DNA of 15,886 nt from Aquirhabdus sp. (GTDB lineage Bacteria > Pseudomonadota > Gammaproteobacteria > Pseudomonadales > Moraxellaceae). The stretch lies in NCBI GenBank assembly GCA_030150595.1, contig JASLFQ010000101.1:1-15886 (forward strand). The letters are read 5' to 3'. The notes under the pieces are model-generated. The model saw only the letters and a program-made list of their open reading frames with translations. It made no database searches and was not told where the DNA came from. This document shows, one piece after another, positions 1 through 7,922 of this stretch (positions are counted from its first letter, which is position 1; each line of letters starts with the position of its first letter). Both the position numbers and the translations under genes were made by a program.

Positions 1-796
1 AAAATACGATCACCATCCCCATGCTGTAGACGCCAATAAATAGCGGTTCAAACAAGCCATTATGAATGAGGCTATACGCTGCCGAACAGAACCACGCAGT
101 ATAAAGTGACACTGCAAACAATAACGGTGACCGAGTTGATGTCACTTGCGCAGGATTAGTCGGGTATAACCAACGATATAAGACACTGATAATAAAGACC
201 GCGCCTGCCCACCCCCACATATTGCTAAATGGCACACCGCCTGCCAAATCATGCATATATGCACCGCCAAAATGCCAATTCCACCAGTTCAGATGAACAG
301 CTAACGGATCGCCCATCAGATCCCAAACCGTCGTGACCCATGCGGTTGCGAGAGATGCGATCGCAATTCTAGCGAGAGCTTGTCCTTTGGTGGGATTGCT
401 ACGCTGTTTGCCCATCACACTATCCACAAGGAGTAGTGATGGATAAATCAACGCTTCCCATGAACAGACGACCAGCAAAGGTACATTACCGACTGCAAAG
501 CCCAGCACTTTGGTATAGCTATAATCGCCGAACCACCAACCGTAGTTACAACCAATAAATTCAACAAACCAAGAAATCGCAAAGGATATCGCGGTAAAAA
601 CCAAGGCCTTTTTCCAGCCTTTGGTTGCGGCTGCATGCACGATACACAGCACGACTGATGTCAAGGCAAACGCTGCAACTCCCAGCACACCAGGATCAAT
701 CGTGGGAAGTACAAATGCACTCAACAAAGCCAAGCCATTGATCACGCACAAGGCAATGGCAACACGTTCGCAGTTGAGAATTAGTTTTTCGGACAT
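1..796 (-). CDS. Carotenoid biosynthesis family membrane protein (DUF422/CruF-like), partial
   Basis: An open reading frame of 265 codons runs without a stop from an ATG at 796-794 to the left edge, so the C-terminus is missing. An in-frame TAG lies two codons upstream of this ATG, which makes it the first possible ATG. The product is strongly hydrophobic, with repeated membrane segments from about residue 10 onward. It carries family-like blocks: WFVEFIG-CNYGWWFGDYSYT near residues 88-108, a VPLLVVCSWEALIYPSLLL block near 118-136, and TVWDLMGDPLA near 175-185. In known families, DUF422 proteins include CruF-type hydratases that hydrate the end of acyclic C40/C50 carotenoids, as well as uncharacterised bacterial members. 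The acidic and aromatic residues within membrane segments fit that pattern. Substrate is unknown, and no other carotenoid gene is visible in the window. The family call is from recognition only. Confidence 0.68.
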   Translation of the reverse strand, partial: MSEKLILNCERVAIALCVINGLALLSAFVLPTIDPGVLGVAAFALTSVVLCIVHAAATKGWKKALVFTAISFAISWFVEFIGCNYGWWFGDYSYTKVLGFAVGNVPLLVVCSWEALIYPSLLLVDSVMGKQRSNPTKGQALARIAIASLATAWVTTVWDLMGDPLAVHLNWWNWHFGGAYMHDLAGGVPFSNMWGWAGAVFIISVLYRWLYPTNPAQVTSTRSPLLFAVSLYTAWFCSAAYSLIHNGLFEPLFIGVYSMGMVIVF

Positions 797-898
797 GAGC
801 TATATCGCCTTAAGTAATTTAACCATCATCTCGTGTCACATGAATACTGCCGGTCTTCATGCGGTATAAGTGCAGGTACATTCTGACAATGGTTATTT

Positions 899-912
899 TC
901 GACAAGTGTCGA
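899..912. promoter_or_regulatory. Short perfect palindrome, possible operator
   Basis: The sequence is TCGACA-AG-TGTCGA, two perfect 6-base arms around a 2-base centre. It lies about 100 bases upstream of the carotenoid-family start codon. A symmetrical site of this size could bind a dimeric regulator. No regulator gene is in the window and the sequence does not match an operator I can name, so the role is a guess. Confidence 0.2.
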
Positions 913-985
913 TTTTTAAGCAGGGTACAATATCTATTATTCTTTTAAAATTCGCATCTGATTCGCATTATTGAAGGGTAAAAGT

Positions 986-1134
986 GTAGGATGGGTTTTA
1001 ACCCATAACGACACCTGATATTCACTAATTATCAGACTCGTACTAATAATTTCAAAAAATCAAAAAAAATAATCACCGAATTGGTATGGTGGTGTAAATT
1101 TGAATGCCTAATGATGGGTTGAAACCCATCCTAC
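986..1134. repeat. Inverted pair of REP-like elements (BIME-like), GTAG foot
   Basis: The left unit (986-1006) reads GTAG followed by a hairpin, GATGGGTT-TT-AACCCAT. The right unit (1113-1134) is its reverse complement, with 20 of 22 bases matching, and itself folds as an 8-base perfect stem (GATGGGTT/AACCCATC) with a GA loop, ending CTAC. About 106 AT-rich bases separate them. A palindrome with a GTAG tetranucleotide at its 5' foot is the hallmark of REP sequences mobilised by REP-associated tyrosine transposases (RAYTs), and inverted pairs are called BIMEs. No RAYT gene is in this window. The right unit ends 24 bases before the start codon of the next gene, so it may lie in that gene's leader. 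Confidence 0.65.
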
Positions 1135-1158
1135 GCAAGCTTATTTTTAGGATTTTTA

Positions 1159-1794
1159 ATGAGTAATATCCAAGAGCTCCTAACAAATTTACATAAACTT
1201 GATGAAGAACAAAGAAACCTTGCCATGTGCATTATGAAGGCTGATGGTGGAAATTTTTACTCTCTAGATTTCCTATATCTTGCAGCACTAAATAGATCAC
1301 ATAGCAGTATTAACGGCTTTATCTCCCTACTCGAAAGTAGAAATTATTTCGCTGCGATTCCCTTTGTTCGGATGCAGCTAGATAGTGTTTTACGTTTGTC
1401 TGCAACAAAATTAGTTGCAGACCCTAATGGATTAGCTGAACAGATCTTGAATGGCATTCATATCAGCAAAATCAAAGATAAAAACGGGAACAAGATGAGA
1501 GATGCATATCTAGTCGAAATTGTTGCTGCAAATGAACCTTGGATAACTAATGTATATGAATCAGGCTCAGGCTTCATACACTTATCAAATAAACATATGT
1601 TTGGGCTTTTTTCAGAATCCAAAAATAATGGCGAATTTCGAATTACGCTCGGACCTAGTCAAAATCATATCCCAGAGGAATTTCGTATTGAAGCTGTGGC
1701 GGCAATATCTCATATAACTTCATTACTAATTAAACTTTGTAATGAATGGCTAAGTAAAAAGCAATTTGTAAAAAATCAGCCCAACCAAATTTAG
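1159..1794 (+). CDS. Hypothetical protein, AT-rich orphan gene
   Basis: This 211-residue protein has no family I recognise with confidence. It appears alpha-helical and soluble, with no signal peptide and no clear membrane segment. Residues about 40-85 form a helical block (RSHSSINGF, then SRNYFAAIPFVRMQLDSVLRL) of the kind found in HEPN-like or DUF5677-like proteins. A second block near 135-145 reads GFIHLSNKHMF, and a helix near 175-200 closes the protein. The resemblance is weak and is inference only. The start is supported by TAGGA placed seven bases before ATG. The gene is clearly richer in A and T than glyQS next door, uses many ATA, TTA and AAA codons, and sits directly beside the REP-like pair, which together suggest acquired DNA. 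It is separated from glyQ by 86 bases containing a glyQ promoter, so it is probably not part of that operon. Confidence 0.7.
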   Translation: MSNIQELLTNLHKLDEEQRNLAMCIMKADGGNFYSLDFLYLAALNRSHSSINGFISLLESRNYFAAIPFVRMQLDSVLRLSATKLVADPNGLAEQILNGIHISKIKDKNGNKMRDAYLVEIVAANEPWITNVYESGSGFIHLSNKHMFGLFSESKNNGEFRITLGPSQNHIPEEFRIEAVAAISHITSLLIKLCNEWLSKKQFVKNQPNQI

Positions 1795-1816
1795 TCCACC
1801 CTCCAACATTCACCTC

Positions 1817-1845
1817 GTGAAAATCCCCTCAAAACTCACTATACT
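1817..1845 (+). promoter_or_regulatory. Predicted sigma70 promoter of glyQS
   Basis: A -35-like GTGAAA (1817-1822, four of six consensus bases) is spaced 17 bases from a -10-like TATACT (1840-1845, five of six). Transcription would begin near 1852, leaving a leader of about 30 bases before the glyQ ATG. This is the best-looking promoter in the gap before glyQ. Confidence 0.5.
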
Positions 1846-1880
1846 ACCCACCAATTTTTTCACTTTTCGCATGGATTGCC

Positions 1881-2903
1881 ATGAGCACCGCCACGACCAC
1901 TCAAAAAAGCCCAAACACAAATCAGGCCATCTCTAATCTCACCTTTCAAGAACTCATTCTTGCCCTGCAAAATTACTGGGCAAATCAAGGCTGTGTCTTA
2001 CTCCAGCCTTATGATCTCGAAATGGGCGCAGGAACTTTTCATACTGCAACGTTCCTCCGCGCGCTTGGCCCTGAAACGTGGAATGCCGCATACGTGCAAC
2101 CTTCACGCCGTCCAAAAGACGGTCGTTATGGCGAAAACCCAAACCGCTTGCAGCATTACTATCAATTCCAAGTCGTGCTGAAGCCAAATCCAGCCAATAT
2201 CCAACAGCTTTATCTCGACTCGTTGAAAGCCATCGGCATCGACACGCTGACTCATGATATTCGCTTCGTCGAAGACAACTGGGAGTCACCAACGCTGGGT
2301 GCGTGGGGCTTAGGTTGGGAAGTCTGGTTGAACGGTATGGAAGTCACTCAATTCACCTACTTTCAACAAGTTGGCGGCTTAGAATGCTACCCAGTCACCG
2401 GTGAAATCACCTACGGACTTGAGCGTTTAGCAATGTATTTGCAAGGTGTTGATTCGGTTTATGACTTGGTGTGGACACGTGGTCAGTTTGGCACGGTCAC
2501 TTATGGCGACGTCTTCCATCAAAACGAAGTAGAACAATCGACCTATAACTTTGAACACGCCAATGTCGAAAAAATGTTTGAACTGTTTGATTTCTATGAA
2601 AGTGAATCGAACCGTTTAATGGCTGCAGAATTGCCATTACCAGCGTATGAAATGGTGATTAAAGCGTCGCATACTTTTAACTTGCTCGATGCACGCGGCG
2701 CGATTTCGGTCACTGAACGTCAGCGTTATATCTTGCGTGTTCGCGGACTCGCACGCGCGATTGCCCAGAGCTATGTCGACTCACGCGCGAAACTCGGTTT
2801 CCCAATGGCGGAGCCTGCATTGCGTGATGAAGTATTGGCAAAGATGGCTGCTGAAAAAGCACAACTGGATAAAGATGCAGAAAAAGCGGAGAAGTCGAAA
2901 TGA
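1881..2903 (+). CDS. glyQ: Glycyl-tRNA synthetase alpha subunit
   Basis: This is the catalytic subunit of the alpha2beta2 bacterial glycyl-tRNA synthetase, a cytoplasmic class II enzyme that activates glycine with ATP and charges tRNA-Gly together with GlyS. The 340-residue product carries blocks nearly invariant in the family: [14 protein letters not shown] (about 32-45), [20 protein letters not shown] (about 69-88), the [21 protein letters not shown] block (from about 128), [18 protein letters not shown], and [18 protein letters not shown] near 278-295. It is longer than the E. coli protein (about 303 residues) because of some 20 extra N-terminal residues and a lysine- and alanine-rich charged tail after residue 318. 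The ribosome site is weak; an ATG ten bases upstream is in another frame. The stop overlaps the glyS start as ATGA, so the two are translationally coupled. Confidence 0.97.
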   Translation: MSTATTTQKSPNTNQAISNLTFQELILALQNYWANQGCVLLQPYDLEMGAGTFHTATFLRALGPETWNAAYVQPSRRPKDGRYGENPNRLQHYYQFQVVLKPNPANIQQLYLDSLKAIGIDTLTHDIRFVEDNWESPTLGAWGLGWEVWLNGMEVTQFTYFQQVGGLECYPVTGEITYGLERLAMYLQGVDSVYDLVWTRGQFGTVTYGDVFHQNEVEQSTYNFEHANVEKMFELFDFYESESNRLMAAELPLPAYEMVIKASHTFNLLDARGAISVTERQRYILRVRGLARAIAQSYVDSRAKLGFPMAEPALRDEVLAKMAAEKAQLDKDAEKAEKSK

Positions 2904-4969
2904 GCCTACACACCGTATTATTTGAATTAGGCTGTGAAGAGCTCCCGCCAAAAAGCTTAAAAACTTTGCGTGACGCATTGCTCTCAGAAGTCACCACTCG
3001 CCTCGCCAGCGCTGGTTTGCCATATGCAAAGATCAACGCTTACGCTGCACCGCGTCGCCTTGCGATTTTGATTGAGGGGATTGCAGGTCATCAACCTGAT
3101 CGCGTCGAAGAACGTCGTGGTCCTGCGGTTGCTGGCGCATTTAAGCCTGACGGAACACCGACGCCTGCTGCGATTGGTTTTGCCAAAGGTGCTGGTGTTG
3201 AAGTTGCTGACTTGATTCGCATTCCAACTGACAAAGGCGATTGGCTCGTTCATCGCAAGACCGTCACAGGTCAATCGCTTGATGACCTATTGCCAAGCCT
3301 TTTGCAAGAATCACTCAATGCATTGCCAATCGCAAAACGTATGCGTTCAGCGGCAAGCCGTACAGAATTCGTGCGTCCAGTGCAGTGGGTGGTCTTGATG
3401 AAAGACGCACAAATCATTCCTGCAACGATTCAAGATTTCGTCAGTGGCAACTTGACCTATGGTCATCGCTTCCACGCACCTGCTGCGATTGAGCTGAAAA
3501 CTGCGACTGACTATCTCTCTGCTCTACGTGCCGCTTATGTCGTTGCAGACTTTGATGAGCGTCAACAGTTGATTGATGGACAAGTTGAAAAACTCGCAAC
3601 CGAAGTCAATGCGCGCGCACTTGTGCCAGCAGACTTACGTGATGAAGTCACCAGTCTAGTTGAATGGCCTGTCGCGCTGCGTGCGACTTTTGAATCCCGC
3701 TTCCTGCATGTGCCACAAGAAGCCTTGATCTCAACCATGCAAGACAACCAGAAATATTTCTGTTTAGTCGATGCGAATGACAAGCTGCAACCGTATTTCA
3801 TTACCGTATCGAATATCGAAAGCAAAGACCCAGCGCAGATCATTTTAGGTAACGAAAAAGTGGTTCGTCCACGCCTCACCGACGCTGAGTTTTTCTTTAA
3901 ACAAGATCAGAAACAACCACTTGCTTCTCGTCAAGAGAAATTGGCGAATCGCGTATTCCAAGCACAACTCGGTACAATTTGGGATAAAACTGAACGCATT
4001 GCTGCATTGGCAAGCTACATCGCTGCACAGATTGGCGCAAACGTTGAACATACGGTCCAAGCGGCGAAACTCTCCAAATGCGATCTTGCATCAGAAATGG
4101 TTGGTGAGTTTCCAGAACTACAAGGTATTGCAGGTAGCTACTATGCCACGCTTGAAGGTGCGCCTTCGGATGTATCCGAAGCGATTCGTGAACAATATTT
4201 ACCGAAATTTGCTGGTGATGTTTTGCCGCAAACATTGACTGGCGTGTGCATTGCGCTGGCTGATCGTTTAGATACGTTAGCGGGTATTTTCGGTATCAAC
4301 CAACCACCGACAGGTAATAAAGACCCGTTTGGTCTGCGTCGTGTTGCGATTGGTATTTTGCGGATTTTGATTGAGAAACGTTTGACGTTAAGTCTCATTG
4401 ATTTGGTTGAGCACGCAGTGACTAACTACGGCGCAAAAATTGAAAACCCAGCGAAAACATTGACCGATGCGAATGCATTCTTGCAAAGCCGTTATCGCGC
4501 AATGTATGAAGATCAGGGAATGCCAGTGGATGTGATTCTGGCGGTTCAAGCGTTAAATCCAGTATCACCACTCGACTTCGACCAACGTATTCGTGCAGTT
4601 CAACATTTCCGCGCATTGCCTGAAGCGACTGCACTTGCAGCGGCGAATAAGCGTGTGGCGAATATTTTGGCGAAAGAAACCGTTAGCGTTGGCGCAGTCG
4701 ATGCTGCCCTGCTCGTTGAACCCGCGGAAAAAGCTTTGTACGAGACGTTGGAAACGCTTGAGCCACAAGTGCATCCATTGCTGGCAAAATCTGACTACAC
4801 GCCTGCGTTGTCGCAACTTGCAGCTTTACGCGCACCAATTGATGCGTTCTTTGAAAGTGTGATGGTGAATGCAGATGATGCAGCATTACGCTTGAATCGC
4901 TTGCGCTTACTGACACGTCTACGTGCGCTGTTCTTGAGCGTGGCGGATGTGAGTTTGTTGCAGGGTTAA
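2900..4969 (+). CDS. glyS: Glycyl-tRNA synthetase beta subunit
   Basis: GlyS pairs with GlyQ in the alpha2beta2 glycyl-tRNA synthetase and supplies tRNA recognition. The 689-residue length is normal for the family. It opens with the typical [15 protein letters not shown], followed by [11 protein letters not shown] near residue 50. The core holds the blocks [18 protein letters not shown] (about 391-409) and KDPFGLRR (about 473-480), both strongly conserved in GlyS. The last 110 residues or so form the DALR-like anticodon-binding region. The ATG lies inside the glyQ stop (ATGA), with GGAG eleven bases upstream within the glyQ coding end. A structured repeat starts six bases after the stop and probably ends transcription. 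No frameshift or missing block was seen. Confidence 0.97.
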   Translation: MSLHTVLFELGCEELPPKSLKTLRDALLSEVTTRLASAGLPYAKINAYAAPRRLAILIEGIAGHQPDRVEERRGPAVAGAFKPDGTPTPAAIGFAKGAGVEVADLIRIPTDKGDWLVHRKTVTGQSLDDLLPSLLQESLNALPIAKRMRSAASRTEFVRPVQWVVLMKDAQIIPATIQDFVSGNLTYGHRFHAPAAIELKTATDYLSALRAAYVVADFDERQQLIDGQVEKLATEVNARALVPADLRDEVTSLVEWPVALRATFESRFLHVPQEALISTMQDNQKYFCLVDANDKLQPYFITVSNIESKDPAQIILGNEKVVRPRLTDAEFFFKQDQKQPLASRQEKLANRVFQAQLGTIWDKTERIAALASYIAAQIGANVEHTVQAAKLSKCDLASEMVGEFPELQGIAGSYYATLEGAPSDVSEAIREQYLPKFAGDVLPQTLTGVCIALADRLDTLAGIFGINQPPTGNKDPFGLRRVAIGILRILIEKRLTLSLIDLVEHAVTNYGAKIENPAKTLTDANAFLQSRYRAMYEDQGMPVDVILAVQALNPVSPLDFDQRIRAVQHFRALPEATALAAANKRVANILAKETVSVGAVDAALLVEPAEKALYETLETLEPQVHPLLAKSDYTPALSQLAALRAPIDAFFESVMVNADDAALRLNRLRLLTRLRALFLSVADVSLLQG

Positions 4970-4975
4970 GTTAGC

Positions 4976-5080
4976 ATTCCCAGAGTCCCTTTCCCTGGAA
5001 AGGTTAGGGGGATTTTTGATTTTATGAACGTCAAAAGCCCCCCTATCTAAATCTTTCCCCGCAGGGAAAGACTTCAAAGC
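4976..5080. repeat. Structured repeat, copy A (three hairpins); likely bidirectional terminator
   Basis: This copy fills the space between the converging glyS and DUF559 genes. Read on the minus strand it begins GCTTTGAAG, then has a perfect 7-base hairpin (CTTTCCC-TGCG-GGGAAAG), a long central stem ending in TTTTGA (5005-5045) and a third hairpin of the CTTTCC/GGAAAG type. Its 50 bases at 5031-5080 are identical to 5527-5576 of copy B, and its first 21 bases (4976-4996) are identical to 5453-5473; the centre is shortened relative to B. The stop codon and last coding bases of the DUF559 gene lie inside its edge (5074-5080). The G-rich central stem followed by T-rich sequence could act as a terminator for both genes. 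Confidence 0.75.
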
Positions 5081-5424
5081 CTTGGAACACTTTCAATGCT
5101 TGTCATGATAGCTTCAAGCACAGCCTCAATATTCTGCAATACATCATTATTCCAAAACCGAATCACACGCAGCTCCAAACTTTGTAAATACAAAGTTCTT
5201 TGTTCATCATACTCCGCCTGATCAAGATGATGCGAACCATCCAACTCCACGACCAAGCCATATTCATGACAATAAAAATCGACAAAATAGCTACCGATTG
5301 GAGTCTGTCTACGAAATTTAACACCGAGTTGATTGAAACGAATTTTCTGCCACAATGCTTGTTCCGCATCTGTCATATTTTTACGCAAATTTCTTGCACG
5401 ATTTGTTCTTTGTGACGTCATCAT
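5074..5424 (-). CDS. DUF559 domain protein (PD-(D/E)XK endonuclease-like)
   Basis: This 116-residue protein is nearly all one DUF559 domain, a family with the PD-(D/E)XK nuclease fold related to very-short-patch-repair (Vsr) endonucleases. The order of blocks is typical: ARNLRKNMTDAEQALWQKIR (9-29), FRRQTPIGSYFVDFYC (37-52), LVVELDGSHH (57-66), a DEQRT segment, and LRVIRFWNNDVLQN near the end. Likely metal or active-site residues are D49 and the E60/D62 pair, by analogy with the fold. The domain is complete, so the protein is probably active, but DUF559 proteins have no agreed cellular role. The start is either ATG 5424 or the adjacent ATG 5421; no strong ribosome site separates them. The gene stands alone between two copies of a structured repeat, and its stop codon lies in the downstream copy, which suggests it moved as a cassette. 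Confidence 0.88.
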   Translation of the reverse strand: MMTSQRTNRARNLRKNMTDAEQALWQKIRFNQLGVKFRRQTPIGSYFVDFYCHEYGLVVELDGSHHLDQAEYDEQRTLYLQSLELRVIRFWNNDVLQNIEAVLEAIMTSIESVPRL

Positions 5425-5452
5425 AATTCAACTTTCAAAACCATATGAAAGT

Positions 5453-5576
5453 ATTCCCAGAGTCCCTTTCCCTAAGGGGAAAGGCTAGGTTAGGGGGGCT
5501 TTTGATTTTATGCTGTCACAGCAAAATCAAAAGCCCCCCTATCTAAATCTTTCCCCGCAGGGAAAGACTTCAAAGC
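5453..5576. repeat. Structured repeat, copy B (three hairpins), downstream of argA
   Basis: This is the longest copy of the family, 124 bases. It lies 16 bases beyond the argA stop and 28 bases upstream of the DUF559 start, in the same orientation as copy A. It has the same first hairpin (CTTTCCC-TGCG-GGGAAAG, minus-strand reading). Its central stem is near perfect: GGGGGGCTTTTGATTTT at 5494-5510 pairs with AAAATCAAAAGCCCCCC at 5523-5539, with GCTG/CAGC pairing at the tip. A third hairpin (CTTTCCCTAAGGGGAAAG) closes it. It could end argA transcription; it also lies at the 5' side of the DUF559 gene, so that gene's promoter must sit within it or in the 28 bases before the start codon. Confidence 0.78.
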
Positions 5577-5592
5577 GATACTTTCCGCATTA

Positions 5593-6942
5593 TCAACCCA
5601 ATCGCTTCACAAACACCTTCGAGTTACGCTGATAGTTATACATCGCCTGACGTGCTTCTGGCATATCATCCACTTCCGTCGGTTCAAAGCCCTGCTCGAT
5701 AAACCACAACGCGGTACGCGTGGTTAGGACATACAGATTTTTAATGCCTTTATTGCGTGCTTTAGCTTCCAGATAATCGAGCAACTCTGCACCACGATTT
5801 GATTTACGATAGCTCGGATGAATCGCCACACAGGCAATCTCAGCCGCTGGCGGCTCATTCGGTTGTGCAGGAATCGGATAAAGTGCCGCACAGCCCACAA
5901 TCATACCGTCGCGTTCAACCACCGCAAACTGACCAATTTCAGTTTCCAGACGTTCACGTGAACGACGAACCAGAATCCCTTCTTCTTCAAGCGGACGCAG
6001 TAGCTCAATCAAGCCGACGACGTCATCAATATCGGCGGTGCGAATTTCTTCATACGGATCATTACTGACCAGCGTGCCCGAACCATCACGAGTAAACAAC
6101 TCTTGTAAGAGTGCGCCATCACGCGCATAAGAAATAATATGCACACGACGCACGCCGCCACGACACGCATCAGCCGAACCATGCATATGACGCAGAATTT
6201 CACTATCAAGTTTTTTATTACGCAAGAACTGATCAACTTCGTTTGGAATCAACTCACGCAGCAAACGATTGTCTTTGCCCGAAATGCCTTCATGCTCGCC
6301 TAAGAAAATCAGCTTATCAGCTTTAATCGTAATCGCAGTTTCAACCGCCACTTCTTCAGCAAGTAGATTAAACACCTCGCCTGTCGTCGAATAACCCGTT
6401 GGGCCAAGCACAATGATATTGCGATTAGCCAAGCTCTTTTGCAACGCCTCAGTATCCACCGAACGGACTTCACCCGTCAGTTGGAAATCTACGCCATCAC
6501 GCACGCCATACGGACGTGCAGTGACAAAATTACCCGACACAGCATCAATACGCGCGCCATACATTGGCGAATTTGCTAAACCCATGGACAACAACGCTTC
6601 AATTTCCAAACGAATTGAACCCACCGCATCCAGCACACAACGCAATGCTTCGCGAGTTGTCACGCGTAAGCCATCATGAATCGGCGTTTCTAAGCCGTAT
6701 TCAATCAAGTTTTCATCAATTTGCGGACGTGCGCCATGTACCAGAATCAACTGAATTCCGAGTGAGTGCAGCAACGCGATGTCATGGATAATATTGCGAA
6801 AATTATCATGATTCACCGCTTCGCCACCAAACATCAAGACAAAGGTTTTTCCTCGATGTGCATTGATGTACGGTGCAGAATTACGGAACCAATGAACATA
6901 ATTGTCGGTCATGGTATCTGGGGATAGAAAATCATCTGACAT
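5593..6942 (-). CDS. argA: N-acetylglutamate synthase (amino-acid N-acetyltransferase)
   Basis: ArgA makes N-acetyl-L-glutamate from glutamate and acetyl-CoA, the first and usually arginine-inhibited step of arginine synthesis in the cytoplasm. The 449-residue product has the classic two-part form. An amino-acid-kinase-fold domain covers about residues 20-290, with FVLMFGGEAV near 35 and LILVHGARPQID near 70; this fold carries the arginine regulatory site in known enzymes. A GNAT domain follows (about 295-440), with the acetyl-CoA-binding stretch AEIACVAIHPSYRKSNRGAE near 364-383. I place the start at ATG 6942 because AGGA (6950-6953) sits seven bases upstream; a TTG at 6960 is in frame but has no ribosome site. 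Length matches E. coli ArgA (443). A structured repeat follows the stop. Confidence 0.95.
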   Translation of the reverse strand: MSDDFLSPDTMTDNYVHWFRNSAPYINAHRGKTFVLMFGGEAVNHDNFRNIIHDIALLHSLGIQLILVHGARPQIDENLIEYGLETPIHDGLRVTTREALRCVLDAVGSIRLEIEALLSMGLANSPMYGARIDAVSGNFVTARPYGVRDGVDFQLTGEVRSVDTEALQKSLANRNIIVLGPTGYSTTGEVFNLLAEEVAVETAITIKADKLIFLGEHEGISGKDNRLLRELIPNEVDQFLRNKKLDSEILRHMHGSADACRGGVRRVHIISYARDGALLQELFTRDGSGTLVSNDPYEEIRTADIDDVVGLIELLRPLEEEGILVRRSRERLETEIGQFAVVERDGMIVGCAALYPIPAQPNEPPAAEIACVAIHPSYRKSNRGAELLDYLEAKARNKGIKNLYVLTTRTALWFIEQGFEPTEVDDMPEARQAMYNYQRNSKVFVKRLG

Positions 6943-7092
6943 GGGAAAATCCTGTTGCAAACTGAACGCACATAAAAGGTAAATAGATTAGTCCATGCTT
7001 TTTGACTGGCGCGGCTCTAATTTTGGGTGCAATGCTAGATGCCGATGTTAGCAGGAAAAAGCCTTGCCGCACATCATTCACATCGCAATCCA

Positions 7093-7123
7093 TAGACTTA
7101 TCACACTCATAAAACGGTATATT
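7093..7123 (+). promoter_or_regulatory. Possible promoter of the phosphopantetheinyl transferase gene
   Basis: A -10-like TATATT (7118-7123, five of six consensus bases) lies 33 bases before the start codon. The nearest -35-like sequence, TAGACT (7093-7098), has four of six matches at a long spacing of 19 bases. The -10 element is fairly good, the -35 weak. The gap 6943-7155 also must hold the argA promoter on the other strand, for which I found no convincing pair of boxes. Confidence 0.3.
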
Positions 7124-7155
7124 ATCCCCACCTTACTCAATCAACATGACAATCC

Positions 7156-7821
7156 ATGTCCACCATCCATCTTGTTGTTCGTCATTTTGCTGAAATTACG
7201 CCTGCCGAAGAATTGCGCTTATTAGCGTTATTGATGCCTGTGGATGAGGAAGGTATTGCACGACATCCAGTATTGCGACGAAATCAACAATTAGCACGCG
7301 CTTGGCGACGTGAACTTCTCGCTCAAGCATTGAATGCTGTGCCTGAACAACTCATCTTTGAAAAAGAAGCGCACGGCAAACCGTATCTTGCGGATCAAAA
7401 AATTAGCTTTAACATTTCACATAGCCAAGAAGCCTTTGCAATGGTTTGGAGTTTAGACAATATTCCACTTGGCCTTGATATTGAAGATAAAAGCAAAAAA
7501 CGCCAGCAACAAACTTTGGCTGCGCGAACCTTTGATTCACACGAAATGGGAGCTTGGCAAAACCCAGAATTGTCACAGACCAAAGCCCACGAACAATGGC
7601 TCAAGACTTGGACGCGCAAGGAGGCAGTTTTAAAAGCGCATGGTCTCGGCATTCGGCTGGATTTGAATACGCTGAATACTGAAAATGCTGACGACACACT
7701 CACGCATCCATTGCTTGGTGAGTGGCGATATCAGAGTTTTGTGTTGGAAGAGCAAGTGGTGAGTGTGGCTTGGAATGGTGATGGAAAAGAACATGAGATC
7801 GTTGTGAATAAACAACCATAA
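7156..7821 (+). CDS. 4'-phosphopantetheinyl transferase superfamily protein (Sfp/AcpT type)
   Basis: Enzymes of this family move the 4'-phosphopantetheine arm of coenzyme A onto a serine of carrier proteins. The 221-residue length fits the larger Sfp/AcpT/Gsp class, not the 120-residue AcpS. Three signature blocks are present in order: KPYLADQKISFNISHS (75-90), GLDIED (106-111, with D108 and E110 as the likely magnesium ligands) and WTRKEAVLKAHGLGI (152-166, with K155, E156 and K160 of the W-x-x-KEA-x-K motif). The target carrier protein cannot be told from context, since no synthase gene lies nearby; it may serve fatty-acid ACP, a siderophore synthetase or lysine biosynthesis. The start codon has no clear ribosome site; an ATG ten bases upstream is out of frame. 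It is convergent with argE and divergent from argA. Confidence 0.88.
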   Translation: MSTIHLVVRHFAEITPAEELRLLALLMPVDEEGIARHPVLRRNQQLARAWRRELLAQALNAVPEQLIFEKEAHGKPYLADQKISFNISHSQEAFAMVWSLDNIPLGLDIEDKSKKRQQQTLAARTFDSHEMGAWQNPELSQTKAHEQWLKTWTRKEAVLKAHGLGIRLDLNTLNTENADDTLTHPLLGEWRYQSFVLEEQVVSVAWNGDGKEHEIVVNKQP

Positions 7822-7826
7822 TAGCT

Positions 7827-7895
7827 CATTGAGCGGAGTCGAAATGTGCGGCATTCTCGTCACCACAAAGATCTTCACTTCGACTCCGCTCAGTG
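7827..7895. repeat. Imperfect inverted repeat between convergent genes
   Basis: CATTGAGCGGAGTCGAA (7827-7843) and TTCGACTCCGCTCAGTG (7879-7895) are reverse complements at 16 of 17 bases, with 35 bases between them. The pair sits between the ends of the phosphopantetheinyl transferase gene and argE. It could act as a terminator for both, but it lacks a flanking T run. Its core resembles a dispersed GACTCCGCTCAGTG-type repeat that I recall from many bacterial genomes, so a small mobile palindrome is equally likely. Confidence 0.6.
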
Positions 7896-7922
7896 AACTT
7901 CAAGCAAAATGATTTTTTAGGT

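Larger units (their letters stand above)
797..1158. other. AT-rich intergenic region between divergent genes
   Basis: This 362-base gap separates the minus-strand carotenoid-family gene from the plus-strand gene at 1159. It must hold both promoters, but no convincing pair of -35 and -10 boxes was found on the plus strand. On the minus strand, TTGTCA and TATACC occur upstream of the carotenoid gene, but only 15 bases apart. The gap also holds a short perfect palindrome at 899-912 and an inverted pair of REP-like hairpins at 986-1134, described separately. No coding sequence is supported here. Confidence 0.6.

Noticed and set aside
621-869. Plus-strand open frame of 82 codons.
   Set aside because: It lies opposite the carotenoid-family gene, which has convincing membrane-protein sequence over the whole span; no ribosome site or family match.
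1831-1880. An upstream start for GlyQ at ATG 1871.
   Set aside because: It is out of frame with the GlyQ sequence.
4976-5576. Two similar repeats flanking a spacer could be read as a minimal CRISPR.
   Set aside because: The copies are 105 and 124 bases, are themselves multi-hairpin, and the 'spacer' is a complete gene; no cas gene is present.
6943-6960. TTG start that would extend ArgA by six residues.
   Set aside because: No ribosome site precedes it, while the ATG at 6942 has AGGA at ideal spacing formed from this same stretch.
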